Under the pieces are notes generated by a model that worked only from the letters and a program-made list of their open reading frames with translations, ran no database searches and was not told where the DNA came from. The translations under genes were made by a program, and so were the position numbers. A DNA stretch of 64,000 nt from Asterias rubens (taxonomy: Eukaryota > Echinodermata > Asteroidea > Forcipulatida > Asteriidae). The DNA is taken from assembly GCF_902459465.1 (NCBI RefSeq), contig NC_047068.1, positions 5,270,001-5,334,000 of the forward strand, given 5' to 3'. This document shows positions 22,636-34,893 of the stretch, one piece after another. How positions within the stretch are numbered: the stretch's first letter is position 1; every line of letters starts with the position of its first letter.

Positions 22636-23158
22636 AATAAACTCACATTACCTTCGGCAGAATGATATGACGTCAATGTTAAAAGAAAACTCACACACAA
22701 GCCAGTTGTAAAACGTAAGTTTTTTGTATTGAACATATGATTATTATTCTTTCTTTTTCTTAAAACGGAGTAGGAACTTATTAACTTCAAAATTATAAAG
22801 AGTTTGCTTTTTGAAGGTCAATCATTTTTGGAAATTATTATGGTTTTTGCAAATGTTCAATTAGTTTTCTGGAAACTCTTTTCTCTAACTGACATCTCAA
22901 AACAACTATTGTTGAAAATGAATTTTAAGACGCCAAAAAAATAAAGAAATACTTCTCCAAACAACCATGCGTACGCCGTTTATGAAAACTTGGGCCTCGA
23001 TCGATATGATGTGCAACACTTGTTGCTCATATACGTTTGATGTTATGACTGTTTGAAAGTGAAATAATGTTGCATCTCGAACAAAAGGCCTGGAGAGGCC
23101 GGAAGGTTTGCCTGGAAAGGCCGGATGGTTTGTCAATATTTTGACAACTGTACTTTCA
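22636..23158. other. Intergenic, no gene seen
   Basis: AT-rich, with some similarity to the lectin 3' flank near 5640-5830. Otherwise featureless. Confidence 0.4.
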
Positions 23159-23553
23159 TCAGTGTCACACTATTGGTAATTACTCAAAATAATTATCAGC
23201 ATAAAACCTTACTTGGTAACGAGTAATGGGGAGCTGTTGATAGTATACAACATTGTGAGAAACGGCTTTCTATGAAGTGACGTAGTTTTCGAGAAAGAAG
23301 TAATTTTCCACGAATTTGATTTCAAGACTTCAGATTTAGAATTTGAGGTCTTGAAATCAAGCATCTGAAAGCACACAACTTCGTGTGACCATGGCGCGAC
23401 AAGGTTTTTTTTTTTTTCCTTTCATTAATATCTCGCAACTTGGATGACCGATTGAGCTCAAATTTTCACAGGTTTGTTATTTTATGCATATGTTGAGATA
23501 CACCAAGTGAGAAGACTGTTCTTTGACAATTACCAATAGTGTCCAGAGTATTT
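23159..23553. mobile_element. TTAA element (family 1), left end decayed
   Basis: The body matches the family from CACTATTGGTAATTAC to CCAATAGTGTCCAGAG, with TTAA at 23554-23557. The left terminus is mutated (CAGTGTCACACTATTGG) and its TTAA is lost. Immediately downstream is a PLE tail. Confidence 0.75.
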
Positions 23554-23557
23554 AACG

Positions 23558-23870
23558 ACTACATTGAATAAACCAATCGGCTCTCACAAAGCCATCACCT
23601 CATGTTTTCAAGAAGAGACAATTACAATGGTGTATCACTCAAGACTAAAGGGATCAGTTAATTGATGTAATAACAATAATGATGTAGTATTAATGATGTT
23701 CATGCTTGAATATGTTTTATCAGCACTGCAAGCTAAAAAATAAACTGCACATGTACAAAAAGCCAAGATTCACTCAACTTCTTCAAGCAACTTGACCTTA
23801 ACCAACCCACCCCCTTCAAAGTGAACCCTAACCCCCAACCGTTCAAAATTAACATTAATTTGTGAAGCTT
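23558..23870 (+). mobile_element. PLE-derived tail, fourth site, without expanded minisatellite
   Basis: Matches the tails at 1 and 11014, then continues into TTGACCTTAACC, GTGAACCCTAACC and similar words (23790-23850) that resemble the start of the minisatellite unit but are not tandemly amplified. It looks like an unexpanded relative of the array loci. Confidence 0.6.
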
Positions 23871-24002
23871 CATTAAAGACGAAATACATACTATGGTTTT
23901 GAATTCTCCGAACTTACCATTATATTTCTTACAATCCAATCTACCCAAATCGCCCCATGTCCTTCTTTAAAAAATGAAACCCCAAATAGACTGAATGAAC
24001 CC

Positions 24003-24080
24003 AGGCAGTGGCGTAACTAAGGGGTGGGGCACGGGGGCACCCATTTGATGTCGGTGCCCCCCCCCCGGGTGCCCCGGAGA
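24003..24080. mobile_element. Possible hAT-type end (CAGTGGCGTAACTA)
   Basis: GGCAGTGGCGTAACTAAGG is a common hAT-MITE terminus in animals. It is followed by G/C-rich fold-back sequence (GGGGCACCC...GGTGCCCC). A matching right end was not found, although the G-run near 24471 may mark related sequence. Confidence 0.3.
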
Positions 24081-25330
24081 TTGTCAAACTCTTGAGGCAT
24101 GAGAGAGCGAGCATCTAAAATATCTGCTATTCTGCTTCATTTGAGACATTACTTTATTCTTCAGTGTATAGGGTAGGTCCAATATTATAGCTTTTTAATG
24201 TAATAATCTAAATTCTAACCGCTTAGCTTCTTAGACTTGCTTCGAGAGGAATGTACTAATAAACGTGGGTGTTCTGAAGGTCCTTGTTCAACCTCAGCGT
24301 GATCGGACAAACACATATCAAAACGCTCATTTGCTCCGACATTATTTCTGCATTGAGAAATGTGGTGTGTCTGAAGCTACTGGTTGAATCCCAGCGTGAT
24401 CGCAGCCCAATTTTCAAACCACTCCTTGATCTGATATTAATTCTGTGTTCTGAATCAAGGGTGGATACGGGGGGGGGGGGGGGGGTGGGTGCCAACCAAC
24501 CCGTCATTGCTTTGGTGATAACTCAACTGTTTTCCCTTGCATTTTGAAAGAATCTGATACTGCACCACGTCTTAAGAAATGAAAATTTAAGTATTGCCCA
24601 AATAAAAAATGCCCTAATTTAAGGTTTTTTGTTCAGTTTCTTTCATCAGTTATGCCTCTAAGTGGCCTGAGATTGCACAACATAGCTTCTAGAATGTACA
24701 AGTTTTCGTGTGCTGAACCCAGGTGACGTCTTACAATAAAACCACGTGTTTTCATCCTTTAATGGTTTACAGGAACTCCGCTGCCACATTGTCTGAGCTA
24801 CCTTCAAAACAATCGGCACCAGAGGGCGGAATTCTCCCTGAGGATGATTGTTTTTTTCCTCACACACGTAACAGCAGGATCTACCCAGACTTGATTCAAG
24901 TCCCGTTCTCGTGTGGAAGGTCCCTAAGCATACCCGCCACCGTCAATGCAGCTATCGTGGTCCCGAGAATGAACAGGTTTAGGAATGCAGAGCATCACAA
25001 AGAAAGTTTTCTGAGATTGGCACGGGATACGGACATGAGTCAAGACTAGGATCTGAATCTACCAAGCAGTTGGCCATGCAATACATGAGTGTTGCAAACA
25101 AACACACGAAAAAAACAACAACAACCCCAATACCCCAACAAACAAACTAACCCAACGCTCAAAAACACAACATGACACTGCCAGAACAGAATGCTAAATA
25201 TATAATGACAACCTAAATGCAAAGGATTGACTCTAAAGTTTGGAAAACATGTAATTAATTATACCATCATTGTGAAGCTGCCGGATAGTCAATGGCCTGA
25301 CGTTTCGACATAAAAAATAAATATATTTAA
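24081..25330. other. Intergenic, no gene seen
   Basis: A G-homopolymer lies at about 24471-24487. Open frames up to 108 codons (24723-25049) have no recognisable domain or matching splice sites. Confidence 0.4.
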
Positions 25331-25688
25331 AGGCAGTGGACACTATTGGTAATTACTCAAAATAATTATCATCATAAAACCTAATTTGGTAACGAGTAAT
25401 GGGGAGATGTTGATAGTATAAAACAAAGTGACGTAGTTTTCGAGAAAGAAGTAATTTTCCACGAATTTGATATCGAGACCTCAAGTTTAGAATTCGAGGT
25501 CTCGAAATCAAGCATCTGAAAGTACACAATTTCGTGTGACAAAGGTTATTTCTTTTCTTCCATAGCTATCTCGCAACTCCGACGACCAATCAAGCTCAAA
25601 TTTTCACAGGTTTGTTATTTTATGTGTATGTTGAGATCACCATCTGAGAAGACTGGTCTTTGACAATTACCAACAAAGTCCGGTGTCT
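25331..25688. mobile_element. TTAA-flanked short DNA element (family 1)
   Basis: Begins AGGCAGTGGACAC and ends TCCGGTGTCT, with TTAA at 25327-25330 and 25689-25692. Same orientation as 5832. Confidence 0.85.
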
Positions 25689-25692
25689 TTAA

Positions 25693-27340
25693 TACGCTCA
25701 TCAGTATTCACGGTAACCCTAACATACCCCCATTTGAGTGCCCCTTTAAACCCCATTGGTTATGATAATAATCCAAACCACTCGAAAACATCGTTGACTA
25801 CCCAACTGCCACCTAGCAACGAACCCAAGTTCATTCTCCTAACAACAAGTCATTCACATTAATGTTTACCCAGATTTATAATGAATACAATCCGATGAGA
25901 TAAACATCGATAGTCTTACACGACTGATTTGTCATCCATTGTTGACCCAACATTATGCTTCTGTAAATAATCCCTCAAACGTTGTCAAAAAAGTAACTGC
26001 TCTTTTATCCTGTTTAATCTTGCTAATCCCCGCCCAGTGTAGAGACTACGACAACACCTGATCAATCAGATTTATATTCAACGGCTAATCCATGCAGTGC
26101 ACTCTGGAACTAAAGTGACCGGGGAGCGTGGGGGACAAACCACTGAGGTCTATTTCTATGTGAACTTTCTCATTTAAGACGAAAAAACAAATATTGAAAA
26201 CAGGAAGAGACTTATATTCTTCACAAACTAACCGATAGTGTAACATTGCATTCAAGCCTTTCCATCAGTACGCAACACACCGGTGCGAGGGGTTTAAAAC
26301 CAACAAAAAAGCTACCGGGGGCAAAGTGTTAAAAGACCGAGGTAAATAGAGACCGGGACGCAGTTGGACAAATCCTTCCGGTAAATATGCACAAGTGTTT
26401 GCTCCATTGAGAACATAATAACCACAGACATAGAGCTGTCTTTACTCTATGCCACAGAGCATTGCAGTATCAAGGATCCACAGCATATACATCAAGTCAT
26501 GGTGTTTTTATAAATTGATTTGGAGATAATAACTTTGTAACGTAACACTTGATTTAATATTAGCCGAGTGTGGAATCAATGAAACATCATCTTGCTATTT
26601 GTTGTGAGCACCGTCGCGTCGGCTAAGGGGGAAACACAACCGACTGACGGGGCGATGTGATTCGACAGCCCCCACGGGATCTATGAATATAACGCAGTCA
26701 TTAGTGTCACTTGTCGTCAACCATCGAAGATTATTCTCAAATCTTCTAACATTACAACAGGTTGCTAAACCAATACGTTTCTCCAAGGCTTTGCGACATC
26801 ATGTGACTTGACTCTTCGACAGCAGGTGAGCGAGATTGCTTTGCGACTCTTCAAGGGATACACATTGTAGACCTATAAGAATAGTAACCTAATGTACATT
26901 ACATATTTGAGGGACGACTGGACACAATACACCGGTGCTCGGTCTGATCCATGTGTGAGGTTACGTTGCTTAGAGACCAATGCCAGAGACAGCACAGGAA
27001 ATAGCCGTTTGACTTTATGATTATACATGTCTAATTACAAAGACAATCTACGTGATGTACATGTGATCACATTTTGAGCTGTAGTCGTGTGTATAGATCA
27101 ACAGTGAGATGAAGTAAGTGGGAAACATTAATGTGGATGAATCAACTAAACGATCATCATAACTGAACAAATTGGCACACAGTGAACCAATCAAGAACAT
27201 AGACGAGTACAGTCAAAAGTGCTAATGCACTCCTGCACTGATTGGAAATAATAGAGCTGACCGTTACTCGTTGTGGGATGTAGCTTTCCATCCGTCAATA
27301 CCAGCGATATTTCAACGATATAATTAAATCCACAGCTGCC
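25693..27340. other. Upstream region of the 648-codon ORF, no other gene seen
   Basis: No RNA gene or repeat family recognised. The last 60 bases before 27341 are in frame with the ORF back to a TAG at about 27279, so the coding sequence does not extend further within this exon. Confidence 0.4.
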
Positions 27341-29287
27341 ATGAGTACCAAGCCTAGCCCCCGTCCAGCGACCCGATACGCACGGCCGATAGTTAGCGTC
27401 AAACATCGTTTCCTAGCTTGGGACAAACCTCAATTCGTTGTTGAGAACTCCTCTAGAGACATCGGATTCAGTCCTACTCCCTCGAACTCATCTAGGAACT
27501 CTAAAGCACGTAATGTGAAGCTCACAGTAACCAGGAGTGCTGATCGAGTCATACGTGGTCGGGGTGCAATCACAGATGAAAAGTTTGGTCCTTCCACTTT
27601 GCCAAAGAGGAATTCTGCCAATAACCAATCACATTCTAAACCAGTGATTATCAATGATCTGTGGAAGCCATTGAGCTCTCCCCATCCTGTAAGTCATGTA
27701 AAAACGACTGGAGACAACGACTACGTAGTTAGATCCCATCTGACCTCAGAACCCTCGCGGCCAATGTCTGGTTTTGAGAAGTTCAACGCCAGAACTGAAG
27801 CTCAACTCCTGCTTCGAAACCCTCGATCCACCCTCCAACAGTTTCTCCGAAGCCCCGCCGCCAGAACCGCTGAGAGAAATGACAGTGGGAGTCCATATCA
27901 CCATGGTAACCAACATAGCAACAGAATCGGACACGTAGCTGGATATCAGATATATGGTAAAAACGCGCCAAAATCAACCGTCTATAATTTGAATGAACAC
28001 ATTGTTTCCGAAACAGACATGTCGAGTCTGTCGTTCGTTTCTAGTGAGCAAAATAAGGAAAGCTTGGAGAACGTTTCAAGTCCCGATTTGATTTTTGATT
28101 GCAAGCAGAATTGCACAAAGACTGAAAGCAGGTATGTCGAAAGTGTTGTCAACAACAGGAACACTGATATGTCGACTGTCTTGGATACTAAATCACACCG
28201 ACAGGTTGCCAAACAAATCAAAAGGGTTTCTTTTCGAAAAATGTACCAAGGAAAGAGTGTCGACAGGACTGCAATAAACATGCCTTCCTCCGAGGACGAA
28301 GTCGACACTTACACACCAATACGGGTTAGTGTAACGGTCCCATATTCAGCTTGTCGATCAGACGGGGATTTGTCATCGCCAATATCCGTGGATGAAATCA
28401 GCGTAGTTGGACGGGAGAATGGCGTCGAAGAGACAACCAATGACTGTTCTATGTGTCCCATGTGTCGAGCACAAGCTGCGACCAAAGAAGGTGTGTCGGC
28501 CAGATTAGTGCACTCCGAGCATCAGGAAACAGCGACAATTGACAACACAGATGAGACTTCAGTCGACATACTGACAAAGACTGAAAACGCAACGATGAGA
28601 CAAGAAAATGTGACTGGAGGTTTCAAATGTCAAACCACGCAAAGCCAAAGTGACCCGAACCCGGCGTCTTCAAATGAGTCGTCTTCAATCCCGTCTAACA
28701 ACAAACCTGCAACAATTGATTCTTATGGTGAGAAGCTTGAACCCTTGAGCGATAAAAAAGTATCACCCCGCGCAAAACAGTACCATGCTGGACTGGGCAT
28801 ATCAAAGTTTGATTCAAAATCTCTAATCAACCATCAAAACTACACTCCGTATCGTCACAAAGATACTGTACCGAAGAAACGCAATCCAGCAATGGTAGTA
28901 AATGGTAACGGTCTAGCCCGTTCAAACGACCTGGAACGCTACCGTCCAAGCCCTCTACATTCCCGTAGATGGTTCGTAGACGCAGCTCGTCCACTTCCCC
29001 ACTCCAGCCTCAGGAACACCGACCCTGCGTCACAAATCCCTCTACACCTGTCTGTAGAGAGCCTATCCAATAACCACCGAGTGCCTCTTCTCATATGGAA
29101 GAAGATGCAGCAAAGGGAGGGTTTAGTGCCACCACATTATGGAAACACCAGAGCGAGGCTGGGAGGAAACAATGACGGTATGACAATGAATTCAGTTGGG
29201 CATAATCAAATGATGATTCACATCCCAACTGCTGAATACCAGCGGGATGAAATGGACTGTCCCCCGAACACCCCGATACCAGAGTGA
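27341..29287 (+). CDS. Uncharacterised 648-residue intronless protein ending CPPNTP
   Basis: I do not recognise this protein. It is one long open frame, rich in Ser, Asn, Arg and Thr, with no signal peptide, membrane segment or clear coiled coil, so it is probably mostly disordered. It begins MSTKPSPRPATRYARP. A cysteine cluster DCSMCPMC lies at about residues 368-375, and the protein ends DCPPNTPIPE. Two other ORFs in this window (34894 and 50504) carry the two halves of this motif together at their C-termini. VPLLIWKK near residue 585 resembles VPHVVWPE in the 50504 product. Length and codon composition favour a real gene. An intron in the 5' UTR is possible (CCACAG just before the ATG). 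Confidence 0.75.
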   Translation: MSTKPSPRPATRYARPIVSVKHRFLAWDKPQFVVENSSRDIGFSPTPSNSSRNSKARNVKLTVTRSADRVIRGRGAITDEKFGPSTLPKRNSANNQSHSKPVIINDLWKPLSSPHPVSHVKTTGDNDYVVRSHLTSEPSRPMSGFEKFNARTEAQLLLRNPRSTLQQFLRSPAARTAERNDSGSPYHHGNQHSNRIGHVAGYQIYGKNAPKSTVYNLNEHIVSETDMSSLSFVSSEQNKESLENVSSPDLIFDCKQNCTKTESRYVESVVNNRNTDMSTVLDTKSHRQVAKQIKRVSFRKMYQGKSVDRTAINMPSSEDEVDTYTPIRVSVTVPYSACRSDGDLSSPISVDEISVVGRENGVEETTNDCSMCPMCRAQAATKEGVSARLVHSEHQETATIDNTDETSVDILTKTENATMRQENVTGGFKCQTTQSQSDPNPASSNESSSIPSNNKPATIDSYGEKLEPLSDKKVSPRAKQYHAGLGISKFDSKSLINHQNYTPYRHKDTVPKKRNPAMVVNGNGLARSNDLERYRPSPLHSRRWFVDAARPLPHSSLRNTDPASQIPLHLSVESLSNNHRVPLLIWKKMQQREGLVPPHYGNTRARLGGNNDGMTMNSVGHNQMMIHIPTAEYQRDEMDCPPNTPIPE

Positions 29288-29360
29288 ATGACCACCCGTG
29301 TCAGCTACAAAAACATTTCCATGGACAATTTAAAGGCAAAGAGTAACTCTATATGAATAT

Positions 29361-29580
29361 TAGACTTGCGGGTAAAGCCATGTGTAAAATCTTTTTTTGA
29401 GGGAGTGTTGGCTCTGAAAGAACCGGTTTGGTCTTGACGTTTCGAACAGTATACTCTGCTCGTCTTCAGGAGAAATGAAGAGCAGAGTATACTGTTTTAA
29501 ACGCCGAGACCCAAACGGTTCTTTTCACAGCAAACACTCCCTCAAAAGAGATTTTACACATGGCTTTACCCGCAAGTTTA
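29361..29580. mobile_element. Fold-back element (family FB1)
   Basis: The arms start ACTTGCGGGTAAAGCCATG and end with the complement CATGGCTTTACCCGCAAGT. Near the centre, GACGTTTCGAACAGTATACT faces AGTATACTGTTTTAAACGCC. Non-coding. Relatives lie at 32937-33516 and 61384-61854. Confidence 0.8.
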
Positions 29581-29655
29581 CTCTATTCATATTTATATTT
29601 TTAGTTTCCTCTTAGTCTTCACACCATGCGTAGCTTCAAACACCATTCAATTTAA

Positions 29656-29992
29656 AGGCACTTCTTGACACTATTGGTAAATACTCCAAAACAACCGCTA
29701 TAGCATAAAAACTAACTTGGTAACGAGCAATTAACGGAGAGCTGTTGATAGTATAAAACATTGTGAGAAACGGCTTCCTCTGAAGTGGAGTAGTTTTTGA
29801 GAAAGAGGTAACTTCTCACTCAAATATTAAAAGACTTCAGCTGAAGCCTTTTAAATAGAAAGGGTGTTTTTTCTTTCATTGTTCTCTTGCAAATTAATTG
29901 ACCAATTGAGCCAAAATTTTCACAGATTTGTTATTTTATGCATATGTTGGGATAAAGTAAGTGAGAATACTGGTATTTGACAATTACCAACT
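29656..29992. mobile_element. TTAA element (family 1), right end missing
   Basis: Starts after TTAA (29652-29655) with AGGCACTTCTTGACACTATTGG and follows the family to CAATTACCAA, where the terminal inverted repeat is lost. Confidence 0.75.
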
Positions 29993-32936
29993 ACAAAAAG
30001 ACAAGTTTGTATTTGGAGCATACAGGCTTATAGATGCACAATGTGCGTGAATATGTACCATGAACTATCTTTCCAATGGCCTATAATGATTTTGAATTTA
30101 TTATCACATTTTTTTACTACAAATTTTACTTTACAAAGTTTGATTTTTTACAATGATCGAAAAACGAAATGCACAAAAATGCTTGTTTAAATTGCAAGCT
30201 ACATGTCAGTCTAATATAGGATGAGGTATAGGAAGTGGGCATGCTATATAGGGCCTACGGCCATGTCCGAAGTAGCGGCTTTTGGATGTGGCTATGGCTG
30301 CCCTTAGCGTTACCCTAATAGCAACAACCGGAGCCAACCATCGGTCACGGGCTTAATTGCACCTATCAAATGTTAGGTCAGTTTTTGGCCAGTTTGACTC
30401 AACAAATTTGATTGAACTTTTGTTTAAGATTTTAGGAAATTATAAGCGTTTGGTATTGCACGGAAAACGTCAGTGATAAGTGTTAGCTTCACTAAAACTA
30501 CAAACAACCAATGTCGAGATCCTGACATTGTCTCACATTTAGGTCCGGGCTACATTTAGGGCTCGGGCTACATTACGGTGCCGCACACACGTCCAACAGC
30601 CATGTAAAAAAAACAATGTTGCATGTACATGTCTTGTGTGCATTTTTATGTTTGTTAATCGTTTAGAAACAGCATCACTTTTCAAAATTCGTTCAGAGAA
30701 AAAAGTGTACAATGATTTGGGCTATGCAACTGTCTCAAACTATGGTTTGTGACCCACAATATTGGGTACGAGATTAATTTTTTAATTTGTTTTGTTTAGT
30801 GGGAAACATGATAGTTCCCTAAGTTTTCAGTTAAACACAATTATATATAACGAAAAACATAATAATAATATACTCCCCATAACATAATCCTGTTTTAACG
30901 AAATTACCTCTCTGCAGCGGGGGTTTCAAACGGCGCTGGCCGGTTTAAACCTCCGCTGGCACGGGGATGGTTTACGGTTGAGTCCCGGAATATTTCATTT
31001 GGCTGCCGGAAAAAAAAAAGGGTTTTGTTTTGCAAACCGCAGTGTTTAGGGTACAAATAAACGAATCAGAGGCAATATACTCTGGGTAAACCAAAGCTTG
31101 AAACCTTTTTATAAATAAATAATTCACCTGACTTATAATGTTCCTTAGATCACATTTTTGAACATTTATTTTTATAATATAGCTGTTTGATGCAATAAAC
31201 TTGCAAAGATGAGCATGGGTGCAGTTCGTAGTAATAGGAGATTCGTCGTTAATTTTGTTGGGTTTAGTTTGTTGTGGTTTACGAGTAATTACGAAGTTTG
31301 TTAGTGACTCTTGCTGCAGACAAATCTCTTGTTACGCCGTTCATGTTTCAAAACCCGGCCCTTCAGTACTAAATAATCAAATAATCGCTAAAAAAACTGT
31401 TTAGAAAGCTAATGGTGTTGTAACAGCAAACCCATAGCAAAGCTATTGTACATTTTACGTTATTACTTCTGGTTTTTTTTGTTTCAGTCTGCAGAAAATA
31501 AGAAACGCTGTGTTTAAATTATTCTGTTAATAGTTTCTCGTTGGCACTACTTGTGTGTATCTGGGTATCGGAATCAGTAAGCGATACATGCTGTTGCTAG
31601 GCAAAAGTGTCACATCATTGAGCGGGAACTTTATCAAACAATAGAGGGCATTCTTGTCGCAAGAGTTCGATATCAGGTACGCATCACTGACTGTGTTAAT
31701 TTAAAGGTAAACCAAACCATGTGTTTGAGAGCAAACACAAACAAAGGAGTTGGTTTATTTTGGAACATAGTTTGATCCATTACAATATTTGTTGTTAAAG
31801 TCAGATGTATCTTCCACTAAGTATCTGCAAATATTCCCTTTAGACGGAGGGGGTCTTTGTGTGTCAGACATAATTACTCGTAACAATGAATGGGGCTGCA
31901 TCTGAATTGGCGGCTTCGGCTAAAGCTACAACTGTTGCTAAGTGTGTTGCTAAGGACGTCTTACTTCAACGCATATCGCAGAGATCCAGCCGTTGTCGTA
32001 TCTGTGGATACGGAGCGGAACCCAAGTTTAATAGCGCCCTCTTTGGGCTTTGAACTTTGCAGAGACACTGTCCAACTATAGCCTTTTATATCTAGCAGGA
32101 ATAACTTTCATTCCTCTATGCAATAGCTCTTGGTCCACCTCTGATATATTTTTTGGTTTCACATTAACAGTATTTTAACATGAATAAAGTGAGGCAAACA
32201 GACAAGATTGAATGAACTTGAATGGACATTATACACGGATGATGTACTGCCTTATTAGTATCCGATGAAGTGTTCTACCAATTTAATATGGGTGCACCAC
32301 AATAAACTATCTCCTAGCAACCAATGCTAAATGATCAATATTCGAAAATAATCAACAGATATTTAAAGTCTCGCAGCCTTGTTCTTGAAAACGAAAGAAA
32401 CCTAACCTATTTTCGTACAACTAAACTTCAGATTGCTTTTTTAAGTTTTGGGTAAGTCAGCTATTTAGAGTTTCGCTAATTACTTCTAAAAGAAACACCG
32501 AAAATATGAATTGCCCAAACCGATTTGCTGCCAGTTTACTTGAGACATTAATCCACTTCACAAGCCAAATAGGACCAACTTTAAAGCCTAAATTTATCCA
32601 GTCTCCTCAAACGTTGGTGTGGTGCACCCGCTGCCTGTTAAAGTTATTGTGCCACAGCGCCCTCTTTGTTCAATATACTCCAGAGAAAATACCTGCTCCG
32701 ACAACAAACCATTATGGAACCCCACACTTCAGCATGGAGCTGACTAAAATATAATTCAATATTTTTTTTATAAACTAGACAGTCCTATTTGTTCAACTTA
32801 GGGATGCTAAATTCTATATTAAGATGGTAATTATAGGAGATATTATAATGAAACATTCCCGCACCTAAACAGGCTAGGATGAGTGATGTTTGGAGCTTTG
32901 CATGAGGTGGAAAATAAGAAGTTATCATTGCTATAG
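29993..32936. other. Intergenic, scattered repeats, no gene seen
   Basis: Contains an inverted remnant of the CTAAATGTAGCC repeat at about 30535-30590 and otherwise short, unconvincing frames (up to 82 codons). No RNA gene found. Confidence 0.4.
30535..30590. repeat. Dispersed copy of the lectin-exon insert (inverted)
   Basis: GGGCTACATTTAGG, GGGCTACATTACGG and TGCCGCACAC are the complement of the left end of the insert in lectin exon 1 (GTGCGGCACCATAATGTAGCC). This shows the insert is a genome-wide repeat and not lectin sequence. Confidence 0.75.
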
Positions 32937-33516
32937 TAAACTTGCGAGTACAACCATGTGTAAATCTCTTTTTCTATTGAAAAGTGTTCGCTCGGAGAGG
33001 TGCAGTTGTGGTCTCGAAGTTTGGAACAATAGTCTTTGCTTGTCTTCTGAAGACCAACATAGTAGACACCGAAACGTTGAGACCACACTGGCTCCCCTCA
33101 GAGCAAAGCAACACGCCTCCTTAAAGACATTGGACACTATTGGTAAATGTCAACGACCAGTCTTCTCACATTGTGTATCTGTACATATGCATATAATAAC
33201 AAACCTGTGAAAATTTGAGCTTAATTGGTCGTCGATGTTGCGAGATTAGTGAAAGAAAAAACAACCTTGTCAAACGAAGTTGTGTGCTTTCAGATGCTTG
33301 ATTTCGAGACATAAAATTCTAAATCTGAGGTCTCGAAATCAAATTCGTGTAAAATTACTTCTTTTTCGAAAACTACGTTTCTAACAGTGTTTTATACCAT
33401 CAACAGCTCGCCATTACTCGTTACCAAATAAGATTTTATGCTAATAATTATTTTGTGTAATGACCAATACTGCCACTGCCTTTAAAGGGACTTTCACATG
33501 GTTACCTGCAAGTTTA
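32937..33516. mobile_element. Fold-back element FB1, interrupted by a TTAA element
   Basis: The left arm starts TAAACTTGCGAGTACAACCATG and the right end is CATGGTTACCTGCAAGTTTA. The central sequence TCTCGAAGTTTGGAAC faces GAAACGTTGAGACC. A family-1 TTAA element (33125-33481) sits in the right arm, which dates the fold-back element as older. Confidence 0.75.
33125..33481. mobile_element. TTAA-flanked short DNA element (family 1), nested
   Basis: Starts AGACATTGGACAC and ends CCACTGCCT, with TTAA at 33121-33124 and 33482-33485. Orientation as 17349. It is inserted into fold-back element FB1. Confidence 0.85.
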
Positions 33517-34893
33517 CTAGTTTTAATGGATTACTTGTTAGACTTGAAGAGGGCAGTTATTTGGACCGGGGGATTAAATTATAGTTTTTAGTATTTCATT
33601 TAGTAACTTATGTCTCTTTCCTTACTTTGTTATTTAATTATTACTTCATGAACTTAGCAACAGTTTGCATTATAAAAAAACAAGTAAGACAAAAATTCAG
33701 AAATTTATAATATTGCCATAAGGTGTCCATTGGTTTTACCTGTCAAACTCTGCTGTGTATGTGTTGCCAGATTTTACGCGATACGACCTAGTGCATGCAA
33801 CCACACAATGTTTAGCCGATCTTTCTGCACAATTATATAAGTTCGGTGCGCCAACGTTCACATTAATGGAGTAAAAATGTCTGCATATATAAGGTTTTAC
33901 AAAAGGGGCAATTTTAGTTTCATAATGGACTGATTTCTCACCCCTGTGTTCCGACACCCCTCTATATTTTCTTAAATTTTAACCCTATTCCTAACCCTAT
34001 CATAGCTCCAACTCTAGTATGTTAATCGTCGTTTTTTTTAAACATGCTTGTCAGGAATATAGAGCAGTAACTGATTTTCCATAGAGTGAGTCCTTATGAC
34101 ACTAACAAGAACATTACAAGTCTCTATCCAACCCATAGACTCACGCTAAAACGGCGGTAAAAATGACATTGTACTTGAGGATTCTTTCTGAGGGAAATTT
34201 GAAACATGACGATATTGAGTAAGTTCGGGTGAGCGACTAGACTTGACCAGCAACTGTGAGGTACATGTAGCTCTTGAATTGAGCATAGTCGACCATGCGA
34301 GTCCAGTGCATGGTTCGATGTAGTCAATCTCCCTGTGCTCGATGGTTTCTGGTTAATCTCAGTCGGTTTAGTCAAGTATAGTCGCAACCCGAACTTGCTC
34401 CTAGATTTCAACAAAAATGGATTCATGTTATTCTAAGGAAAACGTTTTCATCAGCCAAAAGGTCAAAATCAATGCCATTTTGATTGTATGCTGGCCTGGA
34501 CTTACATACAGGCCAGAAGCACAGAAGCCATGCCCTATGTTGCCCTTGCATTGGCCTGCGTGTCTCTTCAAAAGTTTCCCATAGACCAAACGTTCATAGG
34601 ACCAAACGTTGAACACCCAGCAGGGTGGATATTATTATTATTATAGGAAATGGCGTAGTCCTTTCAAAGATCAAATTCTAGGCATGTGAACATCATACAA
34701 AGTTATGAATGAACAACAAAATTTACATGAATGCACAGACGAATGTGTTTGAAATGTAACATCATTGGATGTATTTGATGTTGGCACATTTCACTGGAAG
34801 TGTGTCAACTTGTAAAAAAAATTCTACTTTCGGTTGGGTAATGTGTAGGCTACAGTAATGTTCTTAAAGTGCCTCTTTGGGTGATTGTTAATG
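33517..34893. other. Intergenic, no gene seen
   Basis: AT-rich 3' side of the minus-strand ORF at 34894. Short open frames only. Confidence 0.4.

Noticed and set aside
24723..25049. 108-codon plus-strand ORF
   Set aside because: No domain, no splice context, and a G-homopolymer and old transposon ends lie nearby.
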